A DNA stretch of 64,000 nt from Euonymus europaeus. Lineage: Eukaryota > Streptophyta > Magnoliopsida > Celastrales > Celastraceae. Made by a program: the position numbers and the translations under genes. Below are positions 22,151 to 35,034 of the stretch, one piece after another (position 1 is the first letter of the stretch; each line of letters begins with the position of its first letter). Below the pieces are notes generated by a model, which had not been told where the DNA came from, searched no databases, and saw nothing but the letters and a program-made list of their open reading frames with translations. The stretch lies in contig OY756960.1 of assembly GCA_963580455.1 (NCBI GenBank), positions 27,835,238 to 27,899,237 of the forward strand. Reading direction: 5' to 3'.

Positions 22151-25100
22151 CTCCCCGGCAAGGTGATAGGCCCATGGCGGACTGTCAACTTGGTTTGAAG
22201 GTCCTGGAACCGAGAAATGGGTAAGCCTTTGGTGAGAATCTCAGCAACCTGATAATCAGTGGGTATGTGATGGACGGCTAGAGCTTTAGTAGCAATCTTT
22301 TCACGGATGAAATGATAATCTATCTCCACATGTTTAGTCCTGGCATGAAAAATTGGATTTGAAGCAAGTGCAAGAGCAGATAAATTGTCGCAGCGCAATA
22401 GGGGGACTTGAGGCAGGACAATTTGTAATTCATGAAAGAGCATGGTCAACCAAGTAACATCAGCAGCAGCTTGGGCGAGGGCTCGATACTCTGCTTCGGT
22501 GGAGGAGCGAGATACTGTGTGTTGCTTTTTAGAGCACCAGCTAAGTAAATTAGGACCAAGATAGATGCAAAAACCAGAGGTAGATCGACGATCAATTGGA
22601 TCACCGGCCCAATCCGCATCAGCATAACCATGGAGATGCAGATCGCCATTGGTGACAGTGAGGCCATGATGAAGAGTTCCTTTGAGATATCGAATGATGC
22701 GTTTGACGCGGGTGTAATCTTGAATAGTTGGTGCATGCATTTTTTGACAGGCTTGATTGACAGCAAAGGATAGGTCTGGACGAGTTAAGGTGAGGTACTG
22801 AAGGGCTCCAACAATGGATCGATATTGGGGTGGATTAGTATAAGGTAAGAGATCAGAAGGAGTGGGTACGGTTTTGGTTGCCGTGGGAGACGGGGCTGGT
22901 TTACAATCAGTCATGGCTGCGCGATGGAGGATGTCAGCAGCATAGGTAGCTTGAGTAAGAAAGAGGCCATTATTGGTGTGATGAATAGCAATACCGAGGA
23001 AGTTTTGGGGGGTGCCAAGATCTTTGACATCAAAATTGTGCTTCATAGCAGTGGCCAGAGATTGTAGAGTGGCCGGATTAGATCCTGTCAAAAGAATATC
23101 ATCAACATAGACAAACAAAAGGGATAGGTGGCCGGATTGGTGGGAGATGAATAAAGAAGCATCACAGGCACTTTGGGAGAAACCTTGGGTGGAGAGAAAA
23201 GAGGAGAGAGTGGAGTACCAAGCTCGGGGGGATTGTTTAAGACCATAGAGAGCTTTTTGTAACCGGCACACATATGTGGGATGAGTGGGATCTTTGAAAC
23301 CAGGGGGTTGAGACATGTAGATTTCTTCATCAAGAATACCATGAAGGAAGGCATTAGAGATATCGTATTGATGAAGAGGCCAGTTATAATGGAGAGCAAG
23401 GGACAAGATGACTCGAATAGTGGGTTGTTTAGCAACTGGACTGAAGGTTTCAAAGTAGTCTAGGCCAGGTTCTTGATCATAGCCTTTGGCTACCAGGCGA
23501 GCTTTGTGACGAGCGACAGTGCCGTCGGAATGAAGCTTGAGTTTGAAGACCCATTTGGATCCAATGATTTTGCGGTTATCTGGTGGTGGGACTAAAGTCC
23601 AGGTTTGTTGGCGATGAAGGGCAGAGAGTTCTGATTCCATTGCAGCATACCAGAATGGGTTGTTTTGGCGGCAGTGTAGGAGGTGGGTTCCGGAGAGGAT
23701 GACATTAGAGTTGTATGTAGAGCAAAACGTGGATTGGGTTTGACAATACCAGCTCGGGAGCGGGTTTGCATGGGATGAATGGGGTGAGGGAGAGAGGAAG
23801 GTAAAGTACCAAATTGAATGGATGGGGTTGTGTTGGGCTGTGGGGGAGTGGGTATTGGTTGAGTTGTAGGAGGTTGGTTAAGGGTTTGGGCCGTGGGGTT
23901 TGGTGAGGAAGATGTGGGTCAAAGGATTCATGGGCTAGTGGTGTTACTTGGGCTTGAGAAAAGGAAGTGAGTGGATTAGAGGTAGATGTGAGCTCTCCCG
24001 TAGGGTTGATAGAATGTGTTAGGGTAAGGTACCGAGAATAAGGAGATGGTCTGGGAGAGGAAGAAGATATGGGTGCCGTCGTGTTTGTGGAGCGAAGGTC
24101 AAAGTTGGGAAAATTATCTTCGTGAAAGGTAACATGACGGGACCGGTAAAGTTTGCCAGTAGGTTGGTGGAGACAAAGGTAACCCTTCATATCGGGGCAG
24201 TAACCAATGAAGATGCATGGGAGAGATCGGGGTTCTAATTTGTTAGCAGAATAAGGACGGAGCCACGGGAAACAACGACAACCGAAGCTACGAAGAAATT
24301 GATAGTCAGGATGGGTTTGAAAAAGACGATAATAGGGTGTTTGAGAGTTTAAGGTTGAGCTAGGAAGACGGTTAATAAGATGGACAGCAGTGAGCATTGC
24401 TTCGGGCCAAAATAGTGGGGGAAGTCCAGATTGATGAAGAAGGGCAATAGCAGTGGTTGTGATATGGTGATGTTTGCGTTCAGCGAGGCCATTTTGTTCT
24501 GGAGTATGGGGGCAAGATTTTTGGTGTCGAATTCCACGAGTTTGAAGATAAGTTGTGAAGGTGGAGCTGAGAAATTCGCCACCATTATCAGTTCGGAAAG
24601 TTTTAATGGTTGCTTGGAGTTGGTTTTCAGCCAGTTGAACAAACGTTTTAAACTTTTGGAAAGTTTCGGATTTGTGTTGAATTGGAAACAACCAAGTATA
24701 CCGAGAATATGCATCCACAATCAAAAAATAATAACGAAAACCAAGTGGTGATGTAGTAGGAGATGGTCCCCAAAGATCAGCATGTATTATATCTAAAGGA
24801 CCAGTAGCTGTAATCGCTTTGGTGGAAAATGGTAATTTACGACTTTTAGCTACAGAGCAATGTTCACAAAATAAAGGGGAAACTGGGAGATGGAGATGTT
24901 TAAGTACACGAGAATTTTTTTTAAAAGAAGGATGTCCCAAACGGTGATGCCAGACTGCAGCAGAAGGATGACGAGTTGTTGAGAGAGCAATGGAAGATGG
25001 TGGAGAAGATGATAACAGGGGAGGAAGCTGGTACATGCCATTAGTAGAGGGGCCGTGGTGAAGAATCTGCTGGCTGGTCTTGTCCTGAATAAGAAAGAAA

Positions 25101-26447
25101 TCAGTATCAAAAATTAGACGACAATTATTGTCTTGAGTAAATTTATGGACAGAGACAAGATTGGTGGAAAGCAGAGGAACATGTAGTAAATGATTTAGAT
25201 GATAGTTACGCGTTGGTGTGGGGAGGATTCCTGAGCCATGATGTTGGATGGGGACGGATTGACCATTACCCATTTGGATTTGGTCAGAGCCGGTGTAGGG
25301 AGAGTAGAGGGACATATTCGAGAGAGAATTGGTTAAGTGTTGTGAAGCTCCAGAGTCTAGGTACCAAGATGGTTCAGGGTAAGAAGAGGGGTGGTCTGGT
25401 GGGTGAAGTGGAGAGAGTGTGGCAGTGTAAGCACGAGGTGGAGGTGGGGTTGGGTTGGGGTTGGGTGGAGTAGGCAAATGCTGTGGGGTTTGATAGGCAA
25501 GGTTGGCCCGGTGGTAGCATTGAGGGGCAAGATGGTTTGTACGACCACAAATCTGACAAGGAATTTTGGTAGTATTGGAGGAGCGGCCGGCAGAGCGATT
25601 GGTACGACCACCACGGTGGAAACGACCACCACCACGACCTCGGTTAGAGATGGAATAGGAGTTGGGAGTAGTGGGTGTGGCAATGAAAGCCATCGGTGAA
25701 TCTCGGGCAGACTGATTTTGATGTTCTTCAATGTGAACATCCTCAGAGAGGATGAGAGCATAAACTTCATCCATGGTTAATGGGTCATGAGAGGCACGGG
25801 CCCGAATATGGGTACAAAGGGCACCAAAATCTGGGGGAAGACCTTTAAGAACAAATAGAATAAGGTCCTCATCGGAGATAGAGGAGCCAGCAAGAGAGAG
25901 TTGGTCAGCAAGGGCTTTAATACTGTCAAGATATTCGGAAGTAGAAGAGAACGAAGAGCGGGTTAATTGCTGGAGTTTGAGTTTCAATTGTTGAATATGG
26001 GAGCGAGAGAGATGAGTGTATTTTTTTTTCAAGGGCAAGCCACAGGTCAGAAGCATGAGAATGAGACCGAACAGTAGCAAGAAGAGAAGGAACGAGAGTA
26101 GCTTTAATGCAGCTTTTGAGATGATTATCAGTCATAAGCCATTTAGTATAGGCGGGATTAGAGACGAGAGTAGCATTGGAATCAAGAATTTGGGAAGGAG
26201 GACAGGGAACTTGACCAGAAACGAAGGAGAAGAGATTAGTAGCATGAAGAAATGCCTCAAACTGGTCACGCCAAGGGCCATAAGTGGTACGGTCAAGTTT
26301 AACAGTAATTAAGGAGGAAAGATTGGAGACGAGAAAGATAAGTTCTGAGGGGAGCTGAGTAGAGGTTAGGGAAGGAGAAGCACCAGAAGAGGATGAAGGA
26401 GAAGCCATTAACGAAGAAGATGGGAAAAGGCCACTAGTGTTCTCCAT
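22111..26447 (-). pseudogene. Copia gag-pol, interrupted by frame breaks
   Basis: Sense runs right to left. Gag starts at ATG 26447 (UBN2-type region, YGPWRDQFEAFLHATNLF). It loses frame at a run of nine A residues (plus-strand T run near 26022-26030) and continues in another frame from about 26080. That 791-codon frame carries a CCHC knuckle (CQICGRTNHLAPQC), protease DSGASQHL, the GAG-pre-integrase HHRLGH block and integrase residues in HADLWGP, RTDNGGEF and NGLAERKHH. It stops at 23705. RT resumes in a new frame (22111-23640; YVDDILL, DADWAGDPIDRRSTSG, TKHVEIDYHFIREK). Product: non-functional polyprotein. Confidence 0.9.
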
Positions 26448-26500
26448 AGAAGGAGCTGTCACTGGTTAGAGGAAAGCTCCAATAACCACCTCTGATACCA

Positions 26501-26739
26501 TAACAAATCATATGAACAGAACGATTTCTTGTATTCTTCTATGATAAACATGACTACAGGACAGTGCTTTATATAGCACTAGCACAAAAGGTAATAATGA
26601 GGAGGACACGTGTTGTCACCAAAAGGAATACAGCAAATAACAAATTCTCAACAAATCATGACATCATACATTTTCATGTGTGCCACGCGTGAGCACTAAT
26701 CATGACACCAGTGGTGGTTGTGACGCTTGAGCACTGATA
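26501..26739 (-). repeat. 5' LTR of the 22-27 kb Copia element
   Basis: 239 bp, facing left; followed inward by TGGTATCAGAG, the tRNA primer site. Confidence 0.93.
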
Positions 26740-26910
26740 CTAACGACAATCCTAGGGTCAAAGTGTCACATCAGCAAATTCGTAGCTCGGATTTGAAAAA
26801 ACTTGACTGTAACAAAAAGAAAATTTTAGTGATTAAGTTGAATGTTTAACTTTTGAGTGTCTAAAATAAACACATAAGATATCTTACAGGTGATTGAAAT
26901 AGTATTAACC

Positions 26911-27757
26911 CATATGAAAATATATAAAAAAAAGGTTTCTAAAAAAAGAAAAGAATACACAGTAATAAGGAGGGGTGGGGGGAACGCATGAAGGGGGGAA
27001 AAAACGGCCCCTCTGACTTGCTGAAAATTCAAATCGGAGGGCATTCAGTTTTGATACTTTCTGTTTACTGACAGGCTTTCCTTGGCCCGGTAGCACTGTT
27101 GAAAGCCCTCAGCCCACGGACTGCCTCACCAGATCGAAGCCCACATTTCCCAATGGACCTTCTTCCTGAGTTATATTTCCCCATGACCCAGTCCAGTTTG
27201 AATCTATCCTTCACTTATAGACTTATAGTACTTACTGTAGCAATAATGTATATCTAGCGTATGAAGTTAGGACAAAAATATGAGGTAAAATAAATTTTAT
27301 TCACTAATTAATAATATTGTGTATAACATACGTATATATTCATAAAACTAAATAACTCCACATATTTTACATAAACAACGGTACATTCGTCAATAAAATA
27401 ATGTAATAATAATAAGGTCTACGTACATTTTTTATGTTTTGATATTTTGGGGGCAACAAGATCGATCCTGTCCACCGACTCCCTAGATTTTCTCTACTCT
27501 AAATTTCAGCACATGACACAATATTTTGTTTTGATTTTTGGTATAACCCTTCCGGCAAACCGCAGTCACCGTCGGGACGGGAGGTGTCGCGCATGCGATT
27601 CATGTCTTTGACGAATTGCCACTTACACGGATCTCTGTCGTTATTTAGGCATCATTTATATTAACATATTATTAACAAATTTCTTGACTTGCTATATGTT
27701 GGGACAGCGATAGCATGATCACTATTACACGTACATTGTCTTTTAACACTGATCGAA
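26911..27757. other. Intergenic between the MULE unit and the next MITE
   Basis: Mixed composition; the 27.0-27.2 kb part is less AT-rich (TTGGCCCGGTAGCACTG, CCCACGGACTGCC). No gene or element boundary was supported. Confidence 0.45.
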
Positions 27758-27765
27758 CTTAACGA

Positions 27766-28415
27766 TAGGGGTGTAAATGAGCCGAGTCGAGCCGCTCACG
27801 AATGGCTTGACATTCGGCTCGAAAAAACTCGTTCATGTTCGACTCAATTTATAAATAAGTCGAGTTTGAGTTTGATTTTAAAACTCGATTCATAAATGAG
27901 ACGAGTTTGAGCATCACAAAGCTTGGCTCGTGAACTAACTCGTTGGCTTGATTCAATTATATTATATTACATATATAGTTAGATATATATGTGTGTGTAA
28001 TAGTTCATTTGATTTTCAATTTAACATTATTAATAAGTTTGAGTGTAATAAACTATTAATGAGATTCAATGTATCATTAACTTATTAAGTATCATCATTA
28101 TTATTAGTATATTACATTAGTACTAAAAATTAACATGTATTTATATTTAGATTTTTTTGTCAAATTATTTAGTGTTTTATCAATACATTAAGATTATTAG
28201 CTTTTAATGAGCCAAGTTCGAGCTCGACTTATTTAGTGATTTACCGAGCTTTTAATGAGCCAAGCTCGAGCTTGACTCGTTTAGAATTTTCTTGAGCTTT
28301 TAACGAGCCGAGCTCAAGCTCGCTAAAACACTAATCAAGCTGAGCTCTAACATAAATTTTAGCTCGAGTTTATCACATTTGAATCGAGTCAAGCTCAAAC
28401 TCGTTTACACCCCTA
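27766..28415. mobile_element. hAT-like MITE rich in GAGCCGAGCTCGAGC-type motifs
   Basis: A 650-bp element starts TAGGGGTGTAAATGAGCC and ends GTTTACACCCCTA, flanked by the perfect 8-bp TSD CTTAACGA (27758-27765, 28416-28423). The subterminal regions hold many CTCGAGC/GAGCTCG motifs in both orientations around an AT-rich core. TAGGGGTGTAAA is a common plant hAT terminus. No ORF. Confidence 0.94.
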
Positions 28416-28423
28416 CTTAACGA

Positions 28424-31208
28424 ATATAAACATTTTTTTTATAAGCAGGCAGACTAAAAATATAAGAGGATAAAAATTCCGTATAAGAAGGCATCATGTC
28501 GGATGGCCTGAAAAGTGATTAATACATATGGATCCGCCAAGTTTTCATAATAACCTAGAACCGTAGTTTAAAATCTAAAGGATCTCCTGTCATGAAGGAC
28601 AAATTACTCAATCTTAATTGGGACTAGCCAAGGAAGTTGGTTAATTAATTCAATTTTTATGGATATTCAGTTATATTCATCACCCACTGATATGCATTTA
28701 GATAGTTCGTCTCTAATAGAACATTTAGACCCGAGACCCGAAAACCGAGAGTGCTCGACAAGAAGATGTCAACAATATAAGACCTGTCGTGTAACTTTCA
28801 ACTCAGTCTCTTTAGCTTCACTAATGCTTACATAACACGAGCAGAGACATTTGATAGAACCATATGAATCTCCGAGTAATCCTCCTGCCAACTAATATAA
28901 ACAATTGGTGTAGATTATGTAATATACTGCGTTCACGTGCAACCAATCTAGCAGTCAAAATATATTGCATATTTTCAATTTTTATGGGCTAATTCACTTA
29001 GTCATATCCACTGCCGAACCCATACACACTCTAGCTAGAGAGGAGTAGCTGTGTTGGTGGGGTCAAGAGAACCAAGATTGACAGCACCGGTTACGAGGTC
29101 GTGTATTTTTTTCAATTCTTTTTGCTCGACGAGAAGAGTACTGGAGAACCAGACAATATATATATGCTCAATTTGGACCGTCTGATTGTATTTCGAACTG
29201 AACTCATATGACTGTATGAGTCAAGATCGATTTCAAATTCAAAAGACACACGCACATATATGTATGTATATATGCAGTGTTCTTGCTACGACTTTTTTGT
29301 GAAATAATATTGTAGTTGGTGTCACAAAGCGTATGAGATCTGTTTTTTTTTTTTTTTTGAAAATTAACTTAAAAAAATTTAAGTTGCAGATAAACTGGCT
29401 TTTGCTATATACTTTTTGTTTGGGGAGTAAGCAAAAGCAAAAAGCAAAAAGCAAGCCGAGAGGAACAATAAATAAGTAAAGACAATATTATAAGAGGGAG
29501 TTGGCGGCATCTTCAACCTCAAGATTTCACTAAAGTTTTTCTGTTTGCTCAACCCGACAGAGAGAATTTGAAGTGATGTTGAAACTTGATGGCTATTGGC
29601 TAGCTAGGACAAGGAGAGCAATATATTTACGTTTTTATTAATTTCTTCTGTTACAAACCTTAATTATGAATCCCAACATGTACATAATGAAGCACAAACC
29701 ATGAGCAGTAGTGTGTTTTCTTATAGATGAAGAAAATATCAACCTTATTATTATTTAGGTTTGCTTTGGATTCGCTATTTTTGTCAACATGATCTCAAGA
29801 TATGTCCAGATAAGATAGCGAGACACACAACATCAAGGTCCAACACAGTTGTAGTATAATTACATGACAATTGACAAATCCATGCATGCTTGCTGGTTAC
29901 TGTTGTTGGCTTTCGAAAGCAACTTAATTAAAGCCCCCATTCACATTGACTATATATGACTCCTAGAGAGGTTGATTTCCCTGCATGTCTTATGAGAACA
30001 ACAATAGCTTGATTTTTGATTTTGATTTTATTTTAACTCATTACATCATACAAGTTTATATTTTAAATATTTCATAAAAATTTAAATTCGAGCCTTCAAA
30101 TCGCGCTGACAAAAATTTCATCTAACAAAGAATAACTTAAGTTAAAATTTAAGACTTGATTACAAAAATATTGCACCACTCTGAAATCGAATTCAAAATT
30201 TTTCGGGTTGACATGATTTAACTTCCAAAAGATCCACTATCATACTAGCTATCAGCATCACCCAAGTGATAACAGCCACTTTAATATATATATATATATA
30301 TACTCCCAACACATTGACTATATAATCATCGTCACGTAAGTGTTTTTGTAAAAAATATCATGATGTAATCATAGCAGCATAGAAAACATTAAACCAAACT
30401 GATGATCAGTACATGTTGCACGGTCCTTAATTCCTTGCATCAAGGGAGACTTGTCAGATAGTATGTTCAAATGCGTTTAACTCGCTTTAACCCCAGATAT
30501 TATATATATTTTTACATTTTTCATAATTACAAAAATAATTCAAATGACGGCACGTGATGATGAGGGGAATCGATACTTTGCTTGTGGAGGGAGAGCGAGT
30601 GGGGGCCCACTATTCATGGGTCCGGTCCACCAGGTTGGAGTGGGCTTTCGGTATGCGTCTCTCTTTATCGGAAAACCCAAAATATCAATATTCTCTCTCC
30701 CACTCAGCTTCTGTCACATCGGGCACTTCACTAGGGGACACTACTTATGACGACTACGCCTCGATCTCTGACGTCTTATGACTCGCCCCTTCTCAATCCA
30801 ACGGTTCACGATAACTCCTATCGAGTAATAAGCAACCAAGATGGAATCAGGGCCATACAATTCTTCCGTCAGTCAAGCATATGTCAGAGTTAAGAGTGTG
30901 TGGGGCCACTTTCTCAACATTTTTGAAAGTGAGTGTGAGGAGGGCCCACGAGTGTGTTGTCCTTGCCCACCGACGCTAGTGTACATTGTCGTGGACCGTA
31001 GATACGGAGTATACCTACTCTTTTTCTTCCTTCTTATTCACAACATTCCCTAGCCTTCTCATTCATCACTTCCCCTTAATTCCCTTGTCACTGCATTCTA
31101 TCCTCTCCATGCCTAGTTAGTTAACATCAAGTTTTCTTAGAAAGAAAGAGTTGCCTACAACGTCATTTAATTTGCGCAGTACTACTCTTCCTTACAATTT
31201 ATGTTTAT
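28424..31208. other. Intergenic upstream of the Dof gene
   Basis: 2.8 kb without a supported gene. A T/A-rich slippage tract lies at about 29342-29360, and a (TA)n tract at about 30284-30302. The 30.5-31.05 kb part is GC-richer and gives two overlapping ORFs of 68-75 codons with no family resemblance; it may belong to the Dof promoter or leader. The last 200 bp is presumably the Dof 5' UTR. Confidence 0.45.
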
Positions 31209-32271
31209 ATGAGTCTTAGTTCACTGCAAGTTTGCATGGATTCAACCGACTGGCTTCAGGTAATATATGTATATATATGCATGACGCCATTCATTCCCAC
31301 CCACGTTTCTTATATTCTTTTACCACCAGTTCAGTTCCATGCGTTTATTTCTGCAGGGCATGATCCACGATGAATCTTCAGGGCTGGATTCATCATCACC
31401 ATCTGGTGATCAAATGCTGGCATGTTCGGCGCCATTAATGATGGAGAGGAGGCTAAGACCACCACATGACCAAGTACTCAAATGTCCGAGGTGTGACTCA
31501 ACACACACCAAATTCTGTTACTACAACAACTATAGCCTCACCCAACCGAGGTACTTTTGCAAGACATGTAGAAGGTACTGGACCAAAGGAGGCACACTTA
31601 GGAACATTCCTGTGGGCGGTGGCTGCAGAAAGAACAAAAAAGTGTCAAAAAAATGCACCACAAGTGATCATCATCATCAGTCAATCAACCAAAACCCTGG
31701 AACATCATCATCATCATCAACTCATTATCATCTCAACAGCAGTCCAACTGATCTTCATCTCTCATCGTTCCCTGACCCAATGCAGTTCTCACAATTTAAC
31801 AACATAATTGGGACAATTGGGAACCCTAATGTGATGGACAGCTCCAATGGGATGCTTGAGAACCCAGGACCTATTGATTTCATGGAGAGTGCTAAGTTGG
31901 AAGCTAACAATTATGATTTCATGGGGAATTGTGATCAGATGGGTGGTCATCAAGGCCTACTAGCACCAAATTTTCATGGGTTTTGTTCTCCTTATGGAAT
32001 GTCATCGTTGGATAATGGGAATGCTAGTAGTGCACTGATGGACACGCGTCAGAGGCTCATGCTCCCATATTATTATGCAAATGATCATCAGGATCAGATT
32101 CATGCAATGGATGTCAAGCCAAGCACCAAGGTGTTGTCCCTTGAGTGGCAAGATGCTGGCAAGGAAAGTAGTAATAGTTATGGTCTTATTAACAATATGG
32201 GGTCCTGGACTGCTAATACAGCTAGCATGATCAACGGCTATGGATCTTCCACTTCAAATCCATTAGTGTAA
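31209..32271 (+). CDS. Dof zinc-finger transcription factor (Dof5.6/HCA2-like)
   Basis: Two exons, 31209-31259 and 31357-32271 (966 nt, 321 residues). Exon 1 encodes the short conserved [17 protein letters not shown] leader of one Dof subgroup; the 97-nt intron has GT-AG ends. The Dof domain is complete: Cys60, Cys63, Cys85 and Cys88 give C-X2-C-X21-C-X2-C, followed by [24 protein letters not shown]. Dof proteins bind AAAG cores in the nucleus. The C-terminal two thirds are Ser/Asn/His-rich and end [10 protein letters not shown]...[12 protein letters not shown], typical of the Dof5.6/2.1-type vascular group; placement in that subgroup is from memory. An internal ATG at 31339 lies within the intron and is not the start. 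Confidence 0.93.
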
Positions 32272-34452
32272 ATTAGATCTTTATGTATTGTAGATTGTCT
32301 GTCTGAGAGGGTTTTGGGGTTGATTTGTGTCTTTTGTTATATGTTCATGTCATCATGTGAACATGGCCATTTGATTTTCATTGACTTGAGGAATTAAGCA
32401 GCAGGAGTGCGTGAATGAAGATATATAGTGTGAAAGAGAGAGGCTGCTTTAATGTCATGACTGTCTAATTATGATATGTATATTTTAATTTCATGTTTTT
32501 GTAATGTGGAATATGTGGTGTCATAGCTCCTTTTGTTGCTCTTGCGATTTGATTACCGAGAAAGATATAGTCTTGCATGTCCTCGTGTTTAGTGAAGGAT
32601 CAAGTTAGTCTTAAAGGAGGAAAAAAGATGTTTTGAAAGGTCCCCCCTTTCAGTGGAACCTACACGACCCCGCCATATAGCACCGAAGAAGAATGGACAT
32701 TCTTTTTTTTAACTATATCATATAGATTTATCATTTGGACCAAATTTAATATGATCTAAAATCGTGTTAGGTCTATGATCACAAAAAATTTTACAAAATA
32801 AGTTGGATAAAATCTCAATGCGTAACTATAATACCATTACTTTAAATAGACATGAAACTCAGTATTTTTTGAATCATACTGATTTGATCCCAAAAGATGA
32901 ACATCCACGATGACGGATATAACAAAACAAAACAAAACGAATTAAAGACGTGAGAAATTATGCTCTTATTTTTCAGGAAAAAATGTGCTACCCGTTGTAT
33001 GGGCCCTCTGGTTTAATATATAGCCCAGTCCGGGGTCAAAAGTCCGGCTCACCTTTTGATGCTTTGGGTGGCTCTTGGTGTGGGCTTCTTGATGTCAGGA
33101 GACTCGGGTCTAGAGTTTAGAAGCCCAAATGACATATATACAAGACATCAGCCCAATTGAAGAAAAACGGGCCCATAGCCCGCTTGATTCGAAGACGAAA
33201 AGCACAAGAAGTTACGCAATGCGGAATACAAGAGAGCGATTTTTGAGGTTAGAAAATTCGAAGAATCGCGGAGGAAGAGATTTACTTCTCCGGTGTCGCG
33301 AGTTCAGTCCTGTTGTAGGTAGTGAAATTCTTCACTTACTCTTTTTTGATAGGCGCTTCTTATACGCGAATTCAGGTATGATTTATGTCCAGGTAGTGTC
33401 GAATGCTGTTTGTTTATTTGATTTGGAGTAATTTTTGTGATTTGTTCATGCTTCCTTTTGGTTGTTTCTAGTGTGAATTGAAACTTTTGTTGATTTGGAG
33501 CTTGGCATTGTGAGTGTTGTGTATTAGTCTACCTGTATTGTTTGGCACACAATGCGTTTGATCATTTGCCTCTGTTGACTATAGCTGGGGTACCTGTATT
33601 TGAATGAGGATTCTTATTTCTTGTGGTAATTCATGTCGATTTTTGAAATTAAATTAGGGATTTTCTGACTTTTCTCTGCTCTGTGATCTGTGTGAGCTTA
33701 ATCAAACTAAATTTAGTGTAGACCCCATTTGCGTCACTTCTGACGCCTTGTTTAGCAGAGTGTGAATTCTCAATCATTATTGTTATTTTTTAAGCTCCAA
33801 TTTTATCCGTTTTGTTGATGAATAGAAATGGGAGGGTATTGGGGTAAGGTTTGAGTACTCAAAGGCTTTGATTATATTCGCCGTATGTAAGCTTCAAGAG
33901 ATTGCTGATGGTTGAAAAAACTTGAAGAGAGAGACCTCTTTTTCATCAGAGATGTTGTGTACATTGGCTTTTTAAACCCAGAACAGTTTAGACCGATTGT
34001 GTGTAAAGTAGACAATTTTGATTGGCACTGTTTTATTGGTACTCAAGATTGATTTTAGTGATCATCAAGTGACTTGAGGAGAATGACCAACTTGGATATT
34101 TAGTGTTTACAACTATACCTATAACACAGTTAGTTAAAAAACGGCAAGCAGATCGATCAATTTATTTCATTTAATATAGCTTTTATATAAAAGGATACAT
34201 CTTGCTGCGAACCCATGCAGAATGTTTTTCATCCTCCACTTGCTATGAATCTTACCATTGTGGAGTGCAAAATTAGCTGGTCATTTGAAGCATCTTTGTT
34301 GTGGTATCATTATTTCCTTTCCAGATTGCAGACATAATAATTGTTGGGTTTTGATTACTTTGGATGCAGAAAGTACCAGTCTGAAGCAGATAAGATCCTT
34401 CTATCCATTTTTGTCGCACGAACCATTGCTTTCATTAGTAGAACTGAAAATC
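32272..34452. other. Dof 3' side and bL12m upstream region
   Basis: 32272 to about 32600 is probably Dof 3' UTR. From about 33130 the sequence looks like the leader of the bL12m gene, with a long 5' UTR intron likely ending at the acceptor ATGCAG near 34370. The frame open from 34258 extends the bL12m ORF upstream but has no similarity there, so it is read as intron/leader. Confidence 0.5.
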
Positions 34453-35034
34453 ATGAAGCTTATTGCGCTCATCAAATCTGTTCGTTCCCACTCCACTCTT
34501 CGTGAAATGCTTAGGCCTTTTCAGTTTCGTAGCTTCCAGCATGACTTTGTTCCTAGAGATCCAAAGGCCAAACCAAAAAAGTATAAATATCCTGCGTTTT
34601 ATGATCCTTATGGTCCTAGACCTCCACCATCTGATAAAATCATTAAACTTGCTGAACGTATTGCTGCCCTTCCTCCTGAGGAGCGAAAGCAAATTGGTCC
34701 CACCCTCTTTGAAAAGTTAAGACATCCAAAGCTGCAAACTATTTCAGTAGAAGGCACGGACTTGGGTTTACAGGGAGGAGCAACTGCTGGTGCTGTGAAG
34801 GCGGAGGAGAAGAAGGAGAAAACTGCTTTTGATGTGAAGTTGGAGAAGTTTGATGCTGCAGCCAAAATAAAGGTGATCAAAGAAGTTAGGGCATTCACTA
34901 GCCTTGGATTAAAGGAGGCTAAGGATCTGGTAGAGAAGGTGCCGGTTGTTCTCAAGCAAGGGGTCACCAAGGATGAGGCAAATGAAATCATAGAGAAGAT
35001 AAAGACTGCTGGAGGAGTTGCAGTTATGGAGTGA
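34453..35034 (+). CDS. Mitochondrial ribosomal protein bL12m (L7/L12 family)
   Basis: 193 residues with no coding intron. Residues 1-30 are basic and free of acids until a late position ([20 protein letters not shown]), fitting a mitochondrial presequence. A plant-specific segment ([20 protein letters not shown]) and the N-terminal dimerisation region ([13 protein letters not shown]) follow, then a charged hinge. The L7/L12 C-terminal domain spans about 122-193 ([55 protein letters not shown]). bL12 forms the ribosomal stalk that recruits translation GTPases. ATG 34453 was chosen over the upstream in-frame ATG (34258) because similarity begins here. It converges with the PWWP gene. Confidence 0.9.
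   Translation: MKLIALIKSVRSHSTLREMLRPFQFRSFQHDFVPRDPKAKPKKYKYPAFYDPYGPRPPPSDKIIKLAERIAALPPEERKQIGPTLFEKLRHPKLQTISVEGTDLGLQGGATAGAVKAEEKKEKTAFDVKLEKFDAAAKIKVIKEVRAFTSLGLKEAKDLVEKVPVVLKQGVTKDEANEIIEKIKTAGGVAVME

Larger units (their letters stand above)
21912..26739 (-). mobile_element. Ty1/Copia LTR retrotransposon, broken frames
   Basis: A 4.83-kb element inserted in the MULE-like unit. Two 239-bp LTRs differ at only three positions (at 22021/26610-type A/G, a G/A in ACACCGGTGG and a G/T in GTTGGGACG). The TSD is CTAAC (21907-21911, 26740-26744). A primer-binding site matching initiator tRNA-Met (TGGTATCAGAG, minus strand) abuts the 5' LTR, and a GGGGAG purine tract abuts the 3' LTR. The domain order gag, protease, integrase, RT, RNase H is Copia. 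The LTR ends read TATCAG...GTTA rather than the usual TG...CA. Confidence 0.95.
20848..26910. mobile_element. MULE-like element split by a Copia insertion
   Basis: The left end (20848: GGTTAATATTATTTT) and right end (26910, inverse GGTTAATACTATTTC) form long imperfect inverted repeats. They share AAGATATCTCATG/AAGATATCTTATG, a TTTAGTCACTTAA/CTTAATCACTAAA block and AATTTGCTGATGTG. Arms of 160 bp or more with a GGTTAAT start fit Mutator-like elements. A clear 9-bp TSD was not found, so the superfamily is provisional. Without the Copia element the unit is about 1.2 kb and contains a gene-like stretch (21250-21800). Confidence 0.6.

Noticed and set aside
30544..31053. Overlapping ORFs of 68-75 codons in a GC-richer patch upstream of the Dof gene
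   Set aside because: No similarity, no codon bias against neighbours, and two frames open at once, which suggests composition rather than coding.
34258..34452. Upstream in-frame extension of bL12m by 65 codons
   Set aside because: The extension has no similarity, crosses a likely 3' splice site (ATGCAG near 34370) and would bury the mitochondrial presequence.
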